Shown: positions 47,044 through 58,381 of the stretch, piece by piece | Numbering within the stretch: the stretch's first letter is position 1 | Layout of the letters: each line of letters begins with the position of its first letter | NCBI GenBank assembly: GCA_964036295.1 | Contig: OZ038470.1 | Location: 794,001-858,000 of the forward strand | DNA: 64,000 bases | DNA from: Plumapathes pennacea | Taxonomy: Eukaryota; Cnidaria; Anthozoa; Antipatharia; Myriopathidae | Direction of reading: 5' to 3' | Position numbers and translations under genes: made by a program | Notes under the pieces: model-generated | Told to the model about the DNA's origin: nothing | The model's database searches: none | The model's input: the letters and a program-made list of their open reading frames with translations, nothing else

Positions 47044-50000
47044 TTATTGGGCGTCATCATATACAACCCTGACACACATAGGCTGATTGTCAAGGTCCAT
47101 GTAGTCGCGCCCATAATGGTTTCCTGAGCCGGGCATTGTGGTGTGGACACTTCTGTAGTAATGGAACTTAAACGCGGCGCCCCTCTTCTGCCAGTCGGAC
47201 CAAATCTTGTCTAGAAATCCGTGATGAAACCAGAATTCAGGCGCACTAGAAGACTCTGCTTGGGCCATGGTCCCTCCAACTGCGTTGTGTATCGCGTTGT
47301 GCATACCTTTACGGACCAATCTTTCAAATCTTTCGAATTCGCTGAATGGCAAGTTGAGGGTGTCCTGCACTTCCTCGGCCGTCGCAACTCTTTCGTATCT
47401 TTCAATATTGTACTTCCGTTTTAGGCATCCGTAGTGTAACCATGGTGATAGGGCCCAGACTTTCGAACGAAACTGGCCGTCTTCCACGCACATGGACGGC
47501 GGCACTCCGTTTCCTCCAAGACCATAGGGGCTTGGGCTCCACAAGTCCCGGATGTTTGATGAACTGTGTCATGGAAAGAACGAGAATAAATGATAATACG
47601 CAAGTGCAATGTTCCGCCATTATTTCGCCAAAAAGAAGTTAGACCTAAGAAACATCCATTTTCTGAACTAATGAATAAATCTAAAGGTATGGTTTCTTTG
47701 TCGTTGTCGTCCCCCTCCCCCCCCCCCCCCCCCCCCCATTCCCCCCTCCCCCAGAAACGACGATGGGGAAGGTTGATAACCACTCAAGTGAGAACATTGT
47801 GATAGCGGGTTCTAACTCCTAAACTGTCAAATGAAACCTAAAGATGTGACCACTAAAACGAAAGTTCCGCTTATTGAGTATATCCTGATTAAGAGTGATC
47901 GGAGTTCATGTTTGCTTTGCATGCTTTAGATTTAGTAACGTTGCATTGAAAGGTTTAAAGGCGGTTCACACCGCCAATGGCTTCTAACCTGTAAAATGTT
48001 CCGTTAGACTTGGACCTACTCCAGTCCCAATAAGGCACAGTTACTCGGCAGTCGATTTCCCTCAGCAAGTTTTCGAACAGCAGGAGGTACCAGCGGTGCC
48101 ACGGGAAAAAGTACTTGAGGACATGGATCTTCCAGAAGTAATTTGGGTGAATTGTAAGAATCTGATCGAACTGAGCTTTGAACTGAGGGAGTGTGGACGC
48201 CTTGAGGAAAACTTGGAGGTAGAGTTTGCGCTCTTTTAAGCTCATGGACAAGAAGTCTTTGCGGACACGGTAGCAGTTGACCTTTTGGCCGTTTTGACAC
48301 GTGCAACGTCGACTGCATTCGTCGTATACAACGCCACTTCCTTCGCATTCTTTGTCAAAACCTGGAAAAATCAAACCCAAGAAATATTTTGAATAATCAG
48401 TCTATAAGTGTTTTATAATTCAGAAAGACTCTACGTGAATGAAGTATGGGTATTATTTGACCGTCTATTTACCTTCATAGCGAGCCAAATAACCCAGGAA
48501 GCCCAAATCCTCGAAAGTTTGCAAAGAAAAGAAATGTGACTTTGCAGGTTTACTCGCGATACTGTGGAGCGACTCCTGATTGGCTGCTTTTGAACCAATA
48601 AACAGCACGAAGATCTCCACGCCATCTCCACGGAGAGCCTGGGCCTCAAGTCGAACGTCGATGCCCACGGCTGGCTCCTTATTGAGGATCAGGAAAAGGA
48701 CCCTGCGAGCATCGTGCCTGGAGCCGTTGTGTATTGTGAGGATTCTGTCCCTGATGAACATCAGAGCTTTTCCTGGAGCGTATGCTCCACCAGTGAACCT
48801 GATGAAATATTAAAGTGCGTTTAGATTTTACTGTACTGTACTGTGCCGTTATGTGATGTTCTGCGCTGTGCTGTGTTGTCCTGTGTTATGTTGTGTTGTG
48901 TTGTTGTTTTTGTGTTGCACTGTACTGTGCCGTAACGTGTCGTGCTGTGATGTGCTATGCTGTGTTATTCTGTACTATACTGTGGTATACCGTGCCGTGT
49001 TATAGTCTTAGTGCTCGTGCTATGTGATCCATTAGTAGTGCAGTTCTAACCTTGCTTTAGCCACAGCTTCTGCTGTGCATTCTCTGTTCACGTTGTCTCT
49101 CAGTCCAAATACGGTCTTGGGCGTGGTAGCGTAAGAGACCAGGGCGACTCTTGTGCCTGATGGCGACACGCTGAACTCGCGCACCATTTTTTTGACGAAC
49201 CAGAGCTGACGACGAAAGTTGTAGGGACCAACCAACGATGAGCTAACCACAGCAAACGCCAGATCAATTTTAGAAGGAGTATCGGAGTCTGCGGATAGAA
49301 AGATATGGACACAATATACAGACATAATCCCCATACATAGCAAAGATAAATGCGCTTCAGTAGAACCGCCATCTCAATTTCCCTGCTATCTCGAACTCTT
49401 TCTCGCTCCCCTTGAGAATTCAAAATAGCGGTATTCTATATTGTATATACATTACAAGCATACTCTACCTCATACTGGAAAACCACTTATAAGTCAGGAA
49501 AACAACGGGCGAATAGAAAACTAATAACACTACCTTGCTCGCCTCTTGCGATTTTCAGAAATCCATCGTTCAAATGAAGAGCTGTCGCTTCGGCCGAAAC
49601 TGGGATTTTTGGATCTTCATCTGAAATCAAATACATCCTGGTTAACCCGATTGCGTTTTAAATGCAACAAATCAGAGATGGAGCAGGTGATCCATATGGT
49701 GGTAAAGCTACTGAACTCGACTATTTCTTGGTAATTCAATATCTAAAACGTGAGGAATTTCTTGCGGCTCCTTGAGAGCCTTTTTACCTTGACTTTCCCC
49801 TTATGCTGCAAGTTTTTTTCTTTTCAGATGCACCTAGTGCCTTGTACGTTGCGCTGTTTAATCACGGAAATAGAAAACAATAATATAGAGCGTTGTGAAA
49901 ACGGTCCACTTTTGGCGGCGTTTTTATTGCCAATCTCGATCGTTCTCGTGTAGACTAATCGAATTGAAAACACAGTGTGTTTAAACGGAACCTGTTATTG

Positions 50001-51303
50001 TCGGCGATGTTGGATACACCTTTCAATTTGCATGTTTCCCGGAAAATTTTGAAGCAAGGTTGGTGCTGACGTTTTTGTCGAATGCTGAAGGTCATTTTAT
50101 ACAAAAATAAGTTCACTTACTGCAATATCACTAAATTGACCGTCTCTATATCTTTGTACAAACGAAAGGTTAACATAAAGCGCACTTCTGATAAGTGTCA
50201 GGCAAACATAAATTGGCGCGGAAGATGGCGGGGTCTATTATCCTGTGGATAACCCAAGATGAACTTTGATAATACAATAAGATAGTAAAACTTGTGTTAT
50301 ACTGTCAGTGCAATACACGAGAGATGCGGTGCGCAAGATGGAGAAGAGCGATGATGCCCGAAAGACGGGATCAACCGACAAGCAACGCAAAGAAAAATAG
50401 TTCGATATAGTTCAGCCATGATATTTCTTTCACGTTAACGCCTATGCTATATTAGTTCTTGAACGTTTCATCACATTAAAGACTATTTTTCTGATAATTG
50501 TGACGTTGCTGATTCTACATAAGTATAAATAATGTTTACTTAATGAAAATGAAACTGAGGGTAATCATTAAAATGATTGACCAGTCTTTGTTATAATTGT
50601 TTTTCCCGGTAAAAATGGGCAAGTTATTACCTGATTAGTGTACATGCAGTTAAACGAACAGAATATAATATAGACGTCAGTGAAAAAAGGGGTGACAGAA
50701 ATCTTTTTCGCAGTTATGCACTGGGGATTTTGAGGAAGCCGGGCAAAACGAGGACACATTGTGGCGGCAACATTGTGTCCTTCGATGTTTCCAGGGTGGC
50801 AAAACGTGCGGCAACATTGTGTTCTTCGATGTTTCCAGGGTGGCAACACGTGCGGCGACATTGTTGCGCTCATTGTAGACACAAATTTGTATCCGCAACA
50901 AGTGTTTCGCGTGTGGCAAAACGGGGCAACATTTGGGGAACATGCGCGCGCGAGCAATGTTGCCGCCACAATGTGTCCCACTCGTTTTGCAAGGCCTTAA
51001 AGATCGCTTGGGTAGGCGCTCTATTGAGCACAGTGATGGAACGTCGTGCGGAAGATCATGGCTTCAAATCCCGTTGTAGCCCTGTCTAAAGTGTTGCGGC
51101 TTCATAACTACACTAAATAATCAACTTCACCAGCAATTTCTCTGGTCCAAGCGATCAAGCTTACCTAGTAAAGCCTCAAATAGCGGTGGGATATCCGGGG
51201 GACGGGTGTGTTTTTTCGACTTCTCTTGTTCACCAACAATGCCATGTACAATAAAGGAGGAAAGCAATAAAAGGAAGAACATCCTTTTTGGTATTCCTTC
51301 CAT
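47044..51303 (-). CDS. Secreted vWA-like / tyrosinase fusion, copy A
   Basis: Six coding exons on the minus strand: 51165-51303, 49534-49620, 49051-49288, 48473-48798, 47989-48361 and 47044-47563 (1683 nt, 560 residues). A signal peptide (MEGIPKRMFFLLLLSSFIV) is followed by a vWA-like region (about 76-263; FVKKMVREFSVSPSGTRVAL), a Cys-rich linker (DECSRRCTCQNGQKVNCYRV) and a tyrosinase domain. CuA-like histidines lie in TIHPNYFWKIH and FFPWHRWYL. CuB shows MHNAIHNAVGG and FWFHHGFLDKIW. All six expected copper His are visible. The domain should bind a type-3 dicopper centre and oxidise phenols outside the cell. The vWA MIDAS Asp is missing (AFAVVSSSL). The protein ends VVYDDAQ with no acidic tail. 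It is a tandem paralogue of copy B. Confidence 0.9.
47712..47739. repeat. Poly-C tract
   Basis: A run of about 20 C residues inside intron 47564-47988 of vWA-tyrosinase copy A. Assembly errors are likely at such tracts. Confidence 0.9.
50736..50998. mobile_element. Foldback element with internal 44-bp tandem repeat
   Basis: Terminal arms about 40 bp long (50736-50775 and 50955-50998) are near-perfect inverses around GACACATTGTGGCGGCAACA. Inside are about 2.4 copies of a 44-bp unit starting GCGGCAACATTGTGTCCTTC at 50764. The element lies in intron 49621-51164 of vWA-tyrosinase copy A. The open frames across it come from the repeat. Confidence 0.8.
51005..51090 (+). mobile_element. Probable tRNA-derived SINE fragment
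   Basis: Contains TGGGTAGGCGCTC, which resembles an A box, and GGCTTCAAATCCCGTTGTAG, which contains a B-box-like GGCTTCAAATCC about 50 nt later. This spacing is that of a Pol III internal promoter. It is adjacent to the foldback element in the same intron. Confidence 0.55.
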
Positions 51304-54187
51304 GGTTCCTTCTCTCAGAGAAAGCAGACCAGCCTCGGTCAGTTACCAAGACTGTGGACACGAAATTGTGTTTTCCTCCAGATAAGCTGTGGTGCGCTTT
51401 AAGATCGGCCGCTGATTGGTCTAATATATAACCTTCAGGGACAAGTATCTCTGAATAACGAAATTTCCATTTACGTAATGTTGCATTAACCCCTTCAAAG
51501 AGGGCACCGCGGATACGAAAGTGGAAAATATCGACAACGACTCAAAACCTAACCAAGGCAATACAGTCACGGAGTAGAATTTTCTACATCGTAATTCGTT
51601 TTACTACTTTCTCTTTTCTTGACAAGTTCTGCCTGATCTTGGTAAACAACATATTTCATATCTGATGTTGTGATGTTTAGGAAGTCCTCAGTATGCCTAC
51701 AGTAGATCGGATAGGATATTGGACATATTGTTTAAAGTTACTTGATCTATGAAAAATGCATTTATTTTTTAACGTACTCTTCGAACACTCCACAAGCACT
51801 CGCGGCGTTTCTTGTTCATTTTGCTGTCTTTAATGTAAGGACTTGAAAATTTTCCCTCTGCATTAAGAAGGCCCGACAAAAGGTCTGCTTAAGCAATTAG
51901 TATACCTTTGAACCGGTTAGCTAGTAAATTCCTTGTCGCTCAGATGAATTGACGCCGCAATATCGCTACTTGTCAGGAACGTGCCGGACTGCACTATTTG
52001 TTTGTTAAATCATCATTGTACTTTGTCCTCCTCTGCATATCTTTTGTATTTCTCACAGAGGAAGCACAATTTAGAAAAATATCCGGTTCTGATTTTTCAG
52101 ATCCTTCGCAGTGTCTTCTGATAACCAGTCATACAATTCATTCGTTGCCCCATGGTTACAGACCCAGATACTCATATCCTCTTTCCTTGTCTTGCCATGA
52201 CACTATTTGCCGACATTTGGGACAACAGTCTTCGTCCAGTTCCCTAAGATACAGGTGTTATACAAGTCTCCTCGAGTGTCAAGGAATGTGTCCAACGTAA
52301 TTAGTGAAGGACGGCCTAGAGCGCACAAAATATTAGTGTTCCATGCTTTTGTCGTGCAAGTGCTCATAACATGAAACATGTAGTACTTAGTTGAGTGATA
52401 CGATGCCAGGTTTTCTGACCAGATCTTGAATTGATCAAGCTAATGGTTCTAAGCGGAAGAGGAAACCCGTAAAAAGCTATATTGGCAGTGCTAGAAACAC
52501 GCACAAGCGCTCCCCCATTCACTGATGGCCGCTGATGAACACTTAGCAAACTTAGGTCGTTGAGCCTGCGTAAAACTCCTAGACGTATGGTGGAATGTTG
52601 TTACTGTGGTGATCACACAACGGGGAACTTACAAGAATGTAATTTCAGACGCGGATGGAACGCTTTTATCCTGCGAGAAGTTTAGCGCGGGCTAAACATG
52701 GCGAACTAAGTATATTACCTCCATGCCTAACTTTCTGAAAAAGAAAAGCGATAGGAAAGTTGATCATCGGTGTAACTTAAGCTCCGATCAAACGGTGGTA
52801 ATAGTTGACTCTCCCGCCTGTTTGACTACGAACTATATCGTGCACTATCATAGACTATCATGAGTATTATGGAATATCATCAACTATCTTCCTCTTTGAG
52901 TACACCTTTGAGTTCAAATTTTCCATGATAGTCGATGAGTGTTTTTCCCAGCATTTAATCACGCTTTCTATGATAGTCAATGATCCCTCGACTATCGTCA
53001 GCTATTCACGGTCTGATAGGGTCTCTAAGAACAAATATATCATTAGGCTTATCATTGGAGAATTGGATACGACAGGATTTATGTCAAACACTATCAACGC
53101 ACTGACGGCTCTAAGATCCGTTTCTTGCACTTAAATTAATACAGCTGACATTTGAATTGTGTTTTAGAATGCCTTGGCAATATAGTTGACTGTGTGTAAA
53201 AATCCACGTCAGTTCATTTCAAGTTACTTGACATGATACGGAAGACTTTCAACTTGAAAAGGCACTAATGTATATTGTAAGACCAACCAACTTCATATGA
53301 CCTCACGAATTAAGAGGTAAAAAGAACCGTAGAACAAACAAAAATCACTGTAACGATCATATGTGTTTCACACTGCCTCATTTATCAAACGTAAAAGTGC
53401 AAAAAAAAAAACAGGAGTCTGCTCTACACTCAGCATGAATAATGCCGACAGAATTGACTTATTGAGAGTTTAGCACTGCCGTTAGAATATACTCGTCGAG
53501 ACGTTTCATTTGAGTGCAGTAAAGCCCTGGCCAAACGGACTCCCAAGTCGATAATTCCATGCACATCCCATTAAATATATATTATGGCTATTTTTCATTG
53601 CTTTCTGGTGGGGTTTTTATGCAGCTGCACTTCCAATACTTTTCCATTAAAACGCAATAAATATTGTACGAGAAGTCTTTGAAAATACCATCATTTTTAT
53701 TGGTTCTCGGGTGACACTGTAGGATCTAAACAAGCGAAGATAAGCAGACTAAAACAAGTCACCGTGACTTCTTTTTTGCCTTGAGTTTTGGGACCTTGCT
53801 ATTATTCGAATAACTCAGTCTTGCTGTCCAATTGAACACTGAAAACAATTAAGTCACTAACCATCCGCAACCCTTTCATTTATGTGCAGACCAAAGCAAT
53901 TGTTCTTGCAAAAAGTGTTTCTCACGGGGAAAAAAATTCTTATAACTCTACCTTTTTGCGCTGTTCAAATAAATATTATCTTCACAACGTCTGGCAGCTG
54001 ATCCAACCTTGAATTCTCTTTATGTCATACATACTGTCTCTTCATGAATTGTACAGAGAATTTAACATCTGATCATTTGCTCAGTGGGCAGCTGATCCAA
54101 CTATGACTAACACGACTTGATAAATGAGGACACAAAATCAAATGATATTCTTTCCCATACAAAAACATTCTGGTATTATCCTCAACA
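51304..54187. other. Region between the two vWA-tyrosinase genes
   Basis: Promoter side of copy A and 3' flank of copy B. A plus-strand frame at 51998-52300 looks superficially like a secreted Cys-containing peptide but has no ATG. A patch at 52805-53015 is rich in CTATCATAGACTATCATG-type short inverted motifs and is probably a small mobile element. One copy of the 88-bp repeat family lies near 53460-53515. Confidence 0.5.
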
Positions 54188-57100
54188 TCAAAAGGCATCA
54201 CCATCGTCATCGTCATCTTTATCATCATCATCATTATCATCATCGTCATCACCATTATCATCATCATCATCATCATCATCAAGGTCATCATCATCATCAT
54301 CGTCTTCGTGGTCATAACTGACACCAAAGCTTTTCGTCTTCGGCCGCCTCGTGCTTTGATTGGTTCTTGCCTCATCGTACATTGCTCGGGTGCACTTCGG
54401 CTGTCGATCGAGATCAACGAAGTTCCAACCACGACACCAACATCCGGGTATTCTCTGACGAACGTTGCGGTAATAATGAAACTTGTAAGGCGAACCTCGT
54501 TTCTGCCAATCGGACCAAATTTTGTCCAGGAAAGCGTGGTGGAACCAGAACTCGGGTGCGTTGGCCGAAATGCGCACTGACATCGCCCCACCGATGGCGG
54601 TGTGAAAAATTTTGTGCATAAACTCGCGCACTCGATCCTCAAATCTCTTAAATTTAGCCAGTGGCCATTTGAGCATGCGCCTGACAAATTTGTGGTTTGG
54701 CATCTTTGATTGTTTTTTGAAATGGAAGTTCCGGGTTAGGCAACCGTCGTGGACCCATTTTGATACCGCCCACCTATTATCTGCGAAGGGTCCGTTGAGG
54801 ACACAACCACCCTTTCCGTTACCACCAAGGCCGTGCGGACCTGGATTCCATATGTCTCGTATGTGCGTTGCCCGCCAAAGACGTCTCTCGGACACAGCCC
54901 TGCTCCAGTCCCAGTAAGGCACGGTTACCTTGCAGTCTGCTTGCCGCAGAAGGTTTTCAAATTTGAGTAAATACCAACGATGCCACGGAAAGAAGAATTT
55001 GAGTTTGTGAATTCTGTTGAAGTAGCGCGAGTGATATTTGGTCAAACGGTCAAACTCTCGTTTATAAGGCATTTTTGTTGAGATTCGTTTAAATGTTTTT
55101 ATGTACCGTCGCCTTTCCTTTAGACTCATAGACGTGAATTCTTTTCGCACTCGATAACAGTTCGTGGGTCGCTCGTTGTTACACTCGCAGCGTCGGTTAC
55201 ACTCGTCGTAAACGATTCGACCTTTTCCCGAACATCGGCGGTTGAATCCTGTAAAAACGAAAAGAAAAGAGCCCTTGTTCAGATTTGCAAGATACAGGTG
55301 ATTCACATGAACAAACAAAGTAAACAAATAAACAAGCAAACAAATAACAACCCATTCTTCGCTTTCTTGTTCATATCCTCCTGTCTCGTCACATGGACGT
55401 GTCACATGATTTATCGCACGCGATGTCAAACGTCATATGTCGTGCTCTGTACTGCCGGATCTTTTCCTTTCCTTTATCTTTCTTCATTCTATATTTCCTA
55501 ATTCTGTTTTTCTTCTTTACCCTCATTCTCAAATTATACAACACGATCTCATTAAAAGTGTTCAGAATTTACCTTGTTTTTTTAACTTCTTCTTAACTAC
55601 GGCCAAATCGCTGTGAGACCTCAACAGTAAGACGTGTTTAGAGATTGGTTTGCTGGCGATAAACTCCATCTTTTGTCTTTCAAGATGCCGCCCACCAACG
55701 ACGAGAATGAACAGTTCTACTCCTCTACGACGGAGGCGTCTTGAGGCAGATAACAGATGCTTATCACCCTTCCAGCCATCACTGATCACGAACACCACAT
55801 TAGCCGCTTTGCTGTGCAGTCCGTTTCCGCGCGTGAATAACTTTCTTCTCGTGTAGTCCAGCAGCTGACTAGTGCCGGACAAGACACCACCAGAAAACCT
55901 GTCCAAGGTGATTTGCGAGCAGTTCAGCTTGTGAGCAGTAGATTTGGGTTTTATTACCCTTTGCATCGGATTTGTCACACGTGATGTCACGTGACTTGTT
56001 ACACATGTAATTCGTCATACTCGATTTGTCCGCACATATTACATATCAAGTGAAATTGTTGACAAATCCGAAACTCATACGCGACACCCACATGGCATGA
56101 ATAAAGCATTGCCCTGAGTAGCCACGGGTTGTTTGCAACCTTCAGGTTGTAGTTCATGTTATATAATAGGACTATTTTAAACTTACTGCAATCTCAAAAT
56201 CGCCTTTAGAGTACACTCCAAGTTGTGGAATTTCCGAAAGCCAAATGCAACGCGCGGAATGCCGGAAGTACGTAGAACCACAGCAATCCTCGTACCAGAC
56301 GCGGAAACACTAAATTCCCGTACCAGGCTCCTAACAAAGTCTCTAACTTCACGGCCAAAGTTGGTAAAGCTTGTGAGCACCAGAGCGAGGCGAACTGGCG
56401 GTGGCCGAGTAAAACCTGGGAGAAAGTAAAATAAAATGTAAATCTTTGCTCACAAAGGGCTAAAGCTCGAAGCGTCAGCCAAATGATTATTTACGGCGTT
56501 CGGCGGCCTGAAGCGAAAGCAGATTCGTAAGAGTGCGTAATACTTATATCTGCTCTGTTTTTAAGTGAGATAAGAGTGCCTTATGTAGCAGCGCGAAAAT
56601 ATAGACTTCGACAACCAATATATTGATTTATAGCTGTGGACTTCACCTAAGTCGAACTGAACTAATCGGGTAATGCACGGATAGATATATACAGAATGTA
56701 ACAGGTCTATTCATTTCTAACAATACAAAATATCATAGACATTTAATTATTAGGCGTTTCCGAACTAGATGAATAAAGAATGAAGTCTTTATAAGATAAC
56801 AAAAGGAAACAAAATATAATTAATGACGGAACACAAGTCTTGAATATGGGACGTGATACACGGAAAGCGATACTATCACAGTGGAGCTGACGTGAAGGTG
56901 TAATACTGACAAAAACATTACGATATCACTCAGTTTATATATTGAGTTCAGTTCGATGATAGTGCAATATTTTTGCGAGGTAGGGTCGTGCCAGATTCCT
57001 CGTGCATTATTATCACAGACCTTGCGGAATCAAACGTTAAGCTGTCGTCGTGCCAAAGTCGAAATTAAGTGATCAGCATCATTAGGTTTGACGACACGCC

Positions 57101-58381
57101 AGTATAGAGCGCTGATTGAATTGAGTCTTAGTTTTCATCCTTCAGTGTCAAAAAGGAAGCGCAGCTAGCAATAATCACGAGATAATATATGCACTACATC
57201 GGGGAGTTTCCTTGTTTTCCTTGTTTTTTTCTTTTTGTAGTAATCTATCAATCTACCACCCGTCAATTACTATTAACAAATAGCCAATTATATTTTAAAT
57301 ATGAGGTACTTGTCGTTCAATGCAAGGTTAACTGGGGAACTGTAGTATCTGACACTAGAGCACTTCAAACTATATCAGTAGAAAACTTGCTTTGAAGTAA
57401 TTGAGCGCTGTTGTAAAGAAGAAAAAACATGTAACTATTGCGTTGGTGTTTCTGCGACGCGACACCGTGACAATTGCGCGCGAAAACTACAAGCATTTTG
57501 TTGATTCACACCAGACGCGCGCGAATATCTTGTTGTACGCGTTTCGTTCGGCAACGATAGTGATAAAGACACACTGTAAATAGCGCTATCTAGAACGTAG
57601 GTCCAAATTAGCCGTGCTGGGTCGGATCCAGGAAATCTGTGAGAGGTGGTTCGAAGTTGAGGCGCCCTCGGCGAGAACTTTTAGCCACGCCCTGTTTGCG
57701 TGAGAAGATTGCAATCAGGTTTTCCTTTTGCTCCTGATTTAACCGGTTCAACTCCAATCCAATCGGGTTAAATTCCTGATTTAACCGGTTTAACTCCAAT
57801 TGGCAAAGTATAGCAAACGCAAAACCAAAGCAATTACTTTCGATCAGTCATTCGGAAACAGCTCTAAGGGGCAATCGCGGCAACATTCATTAGCAGCTTA
57901 CCGTTTTTTCCCCTTGCTATCTGGCAAACCCGTGAAACAAATGCCTGCGATGTGTCTTTGAGAGAAAAGGAACCTGGGGATCGTTCAAGAAGTGTTAGAT
58001 AATGCGGTTCCTGCATCGTTCTAGTTCGTGAAACTCTGGAATTGAACAAAGGCTTGATGTGAATATGCTGAACGCTGTTGTAAAGAACGTCAGAGCTTCA
58101 TACTTGGATGAAGAGCTTACGCTCAAAATACTACAAGCACATTCTTTATAGCGTTCAATAATATTCACATCAACCTTGCGTTTATAATACGTTCTACACT
58201 CTACCGGCCACGCTGACCAAAACAGCTCTCAAACCAGTTCTCACAGCTTCGCATGATTAGAAAACCACGCTTGCTCACCAGTTTGATGGCTTGACCGTGT
58301 TGAGTTCTCCCCAGGCGGCCTGGTACCTTGTGACGTCACCAGCAGTTGAGCAAACAGCACCAAGAGAACGACCCGACGCAT
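54188..58381 (-). CDS. Secreted vWA-like / tyrosinase fusion with Asp-rich tail, copy B
   Basis: Five coding exons on the minus strand: 58279-58381, 57902-57973, 56187-56415, 55573-55898 and 54188-55248 (1791 nt, 596 residues). Layout: signal peptide (MRRVVLLVLFAQLLVTSQG); degenerate vWA region (about 60-243; LVREFSVSASGTRIAV, NVVFVISDGWKGD); Cys-rich linker (DECNRRCECNNERPTNCYRV); tyrosinase domain; acidic tail. Copper motifs: KYHSRYFNRIH and FFPWHRWYL for CuA, FMHKIFHTAIGG and FWFHHAFLDKIW for CuB. The last 43 residues hold 31 Asp, coded by a GAT/GAC triplet tract. The tyrosinase domain lies in one exon, where copy A has an intron. The role is probably extracellular phenol oxidation in a matrix; the acidic tail suggests Ca2+ or mineral binding, by inference. 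The small second exon is the least certain. Confidence 0.88.
54194..54317. repeat. Coding (ATC/GTC)n triplet tract for poly-Asp tail
   Basis: On the plus strand the tract is ATC and GTC triplets broken by single AAG, ACC, ATT and TTT triplets. On the coding strand these read mostly GAT and GAC, with Leu, Gly, Asn and Lys interruptions. It keeps the reading frame to the stop at 54188-54190. Confidence 0.95.
57690..57865. repeat. Dispersed repeat, related to 38625-38790
   Basis: Contains two copies of CCTGATTTAACCGGTT and the blocks GCAAAACCAAAGCAATTACT and CATTCGGAAACAGCTCTAA that align with the FOLH1-intron copy. It lies in intron 56416-57901 of vWA-tyrosinase copy B. Confidence 0.75.

Noticed and set aside
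50568..50981. 137-residue minus-strand open frame and overlapping plus-strand frames
   Set aside because: They lie across the foldback element with its 44-bp tandem repeat; the protein repeats simply reflect the DNA repeat.
51998..52300. Possible secreted peptide gene on the plus strand (hydrophobic start, six Cys)
   Set aside because: The frame begins at TTG with no ATG, no convincing splice acceptor fixes its start, and no family is recognised.
54117..54621. Plus-strand Ser- or His-rich open frames
   Set aside because: They are shadows of the Asp-coding triplet tract and the tyrosinase exon on the minus strand.
57974..58049. Longer form of the second exon of vWA-tyrosinase copy B, from the acceptor near 58010
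   Set aside because: In the required phase that form meets a stop; the acceptor after 57973 keeps the frame open and matches copy A.
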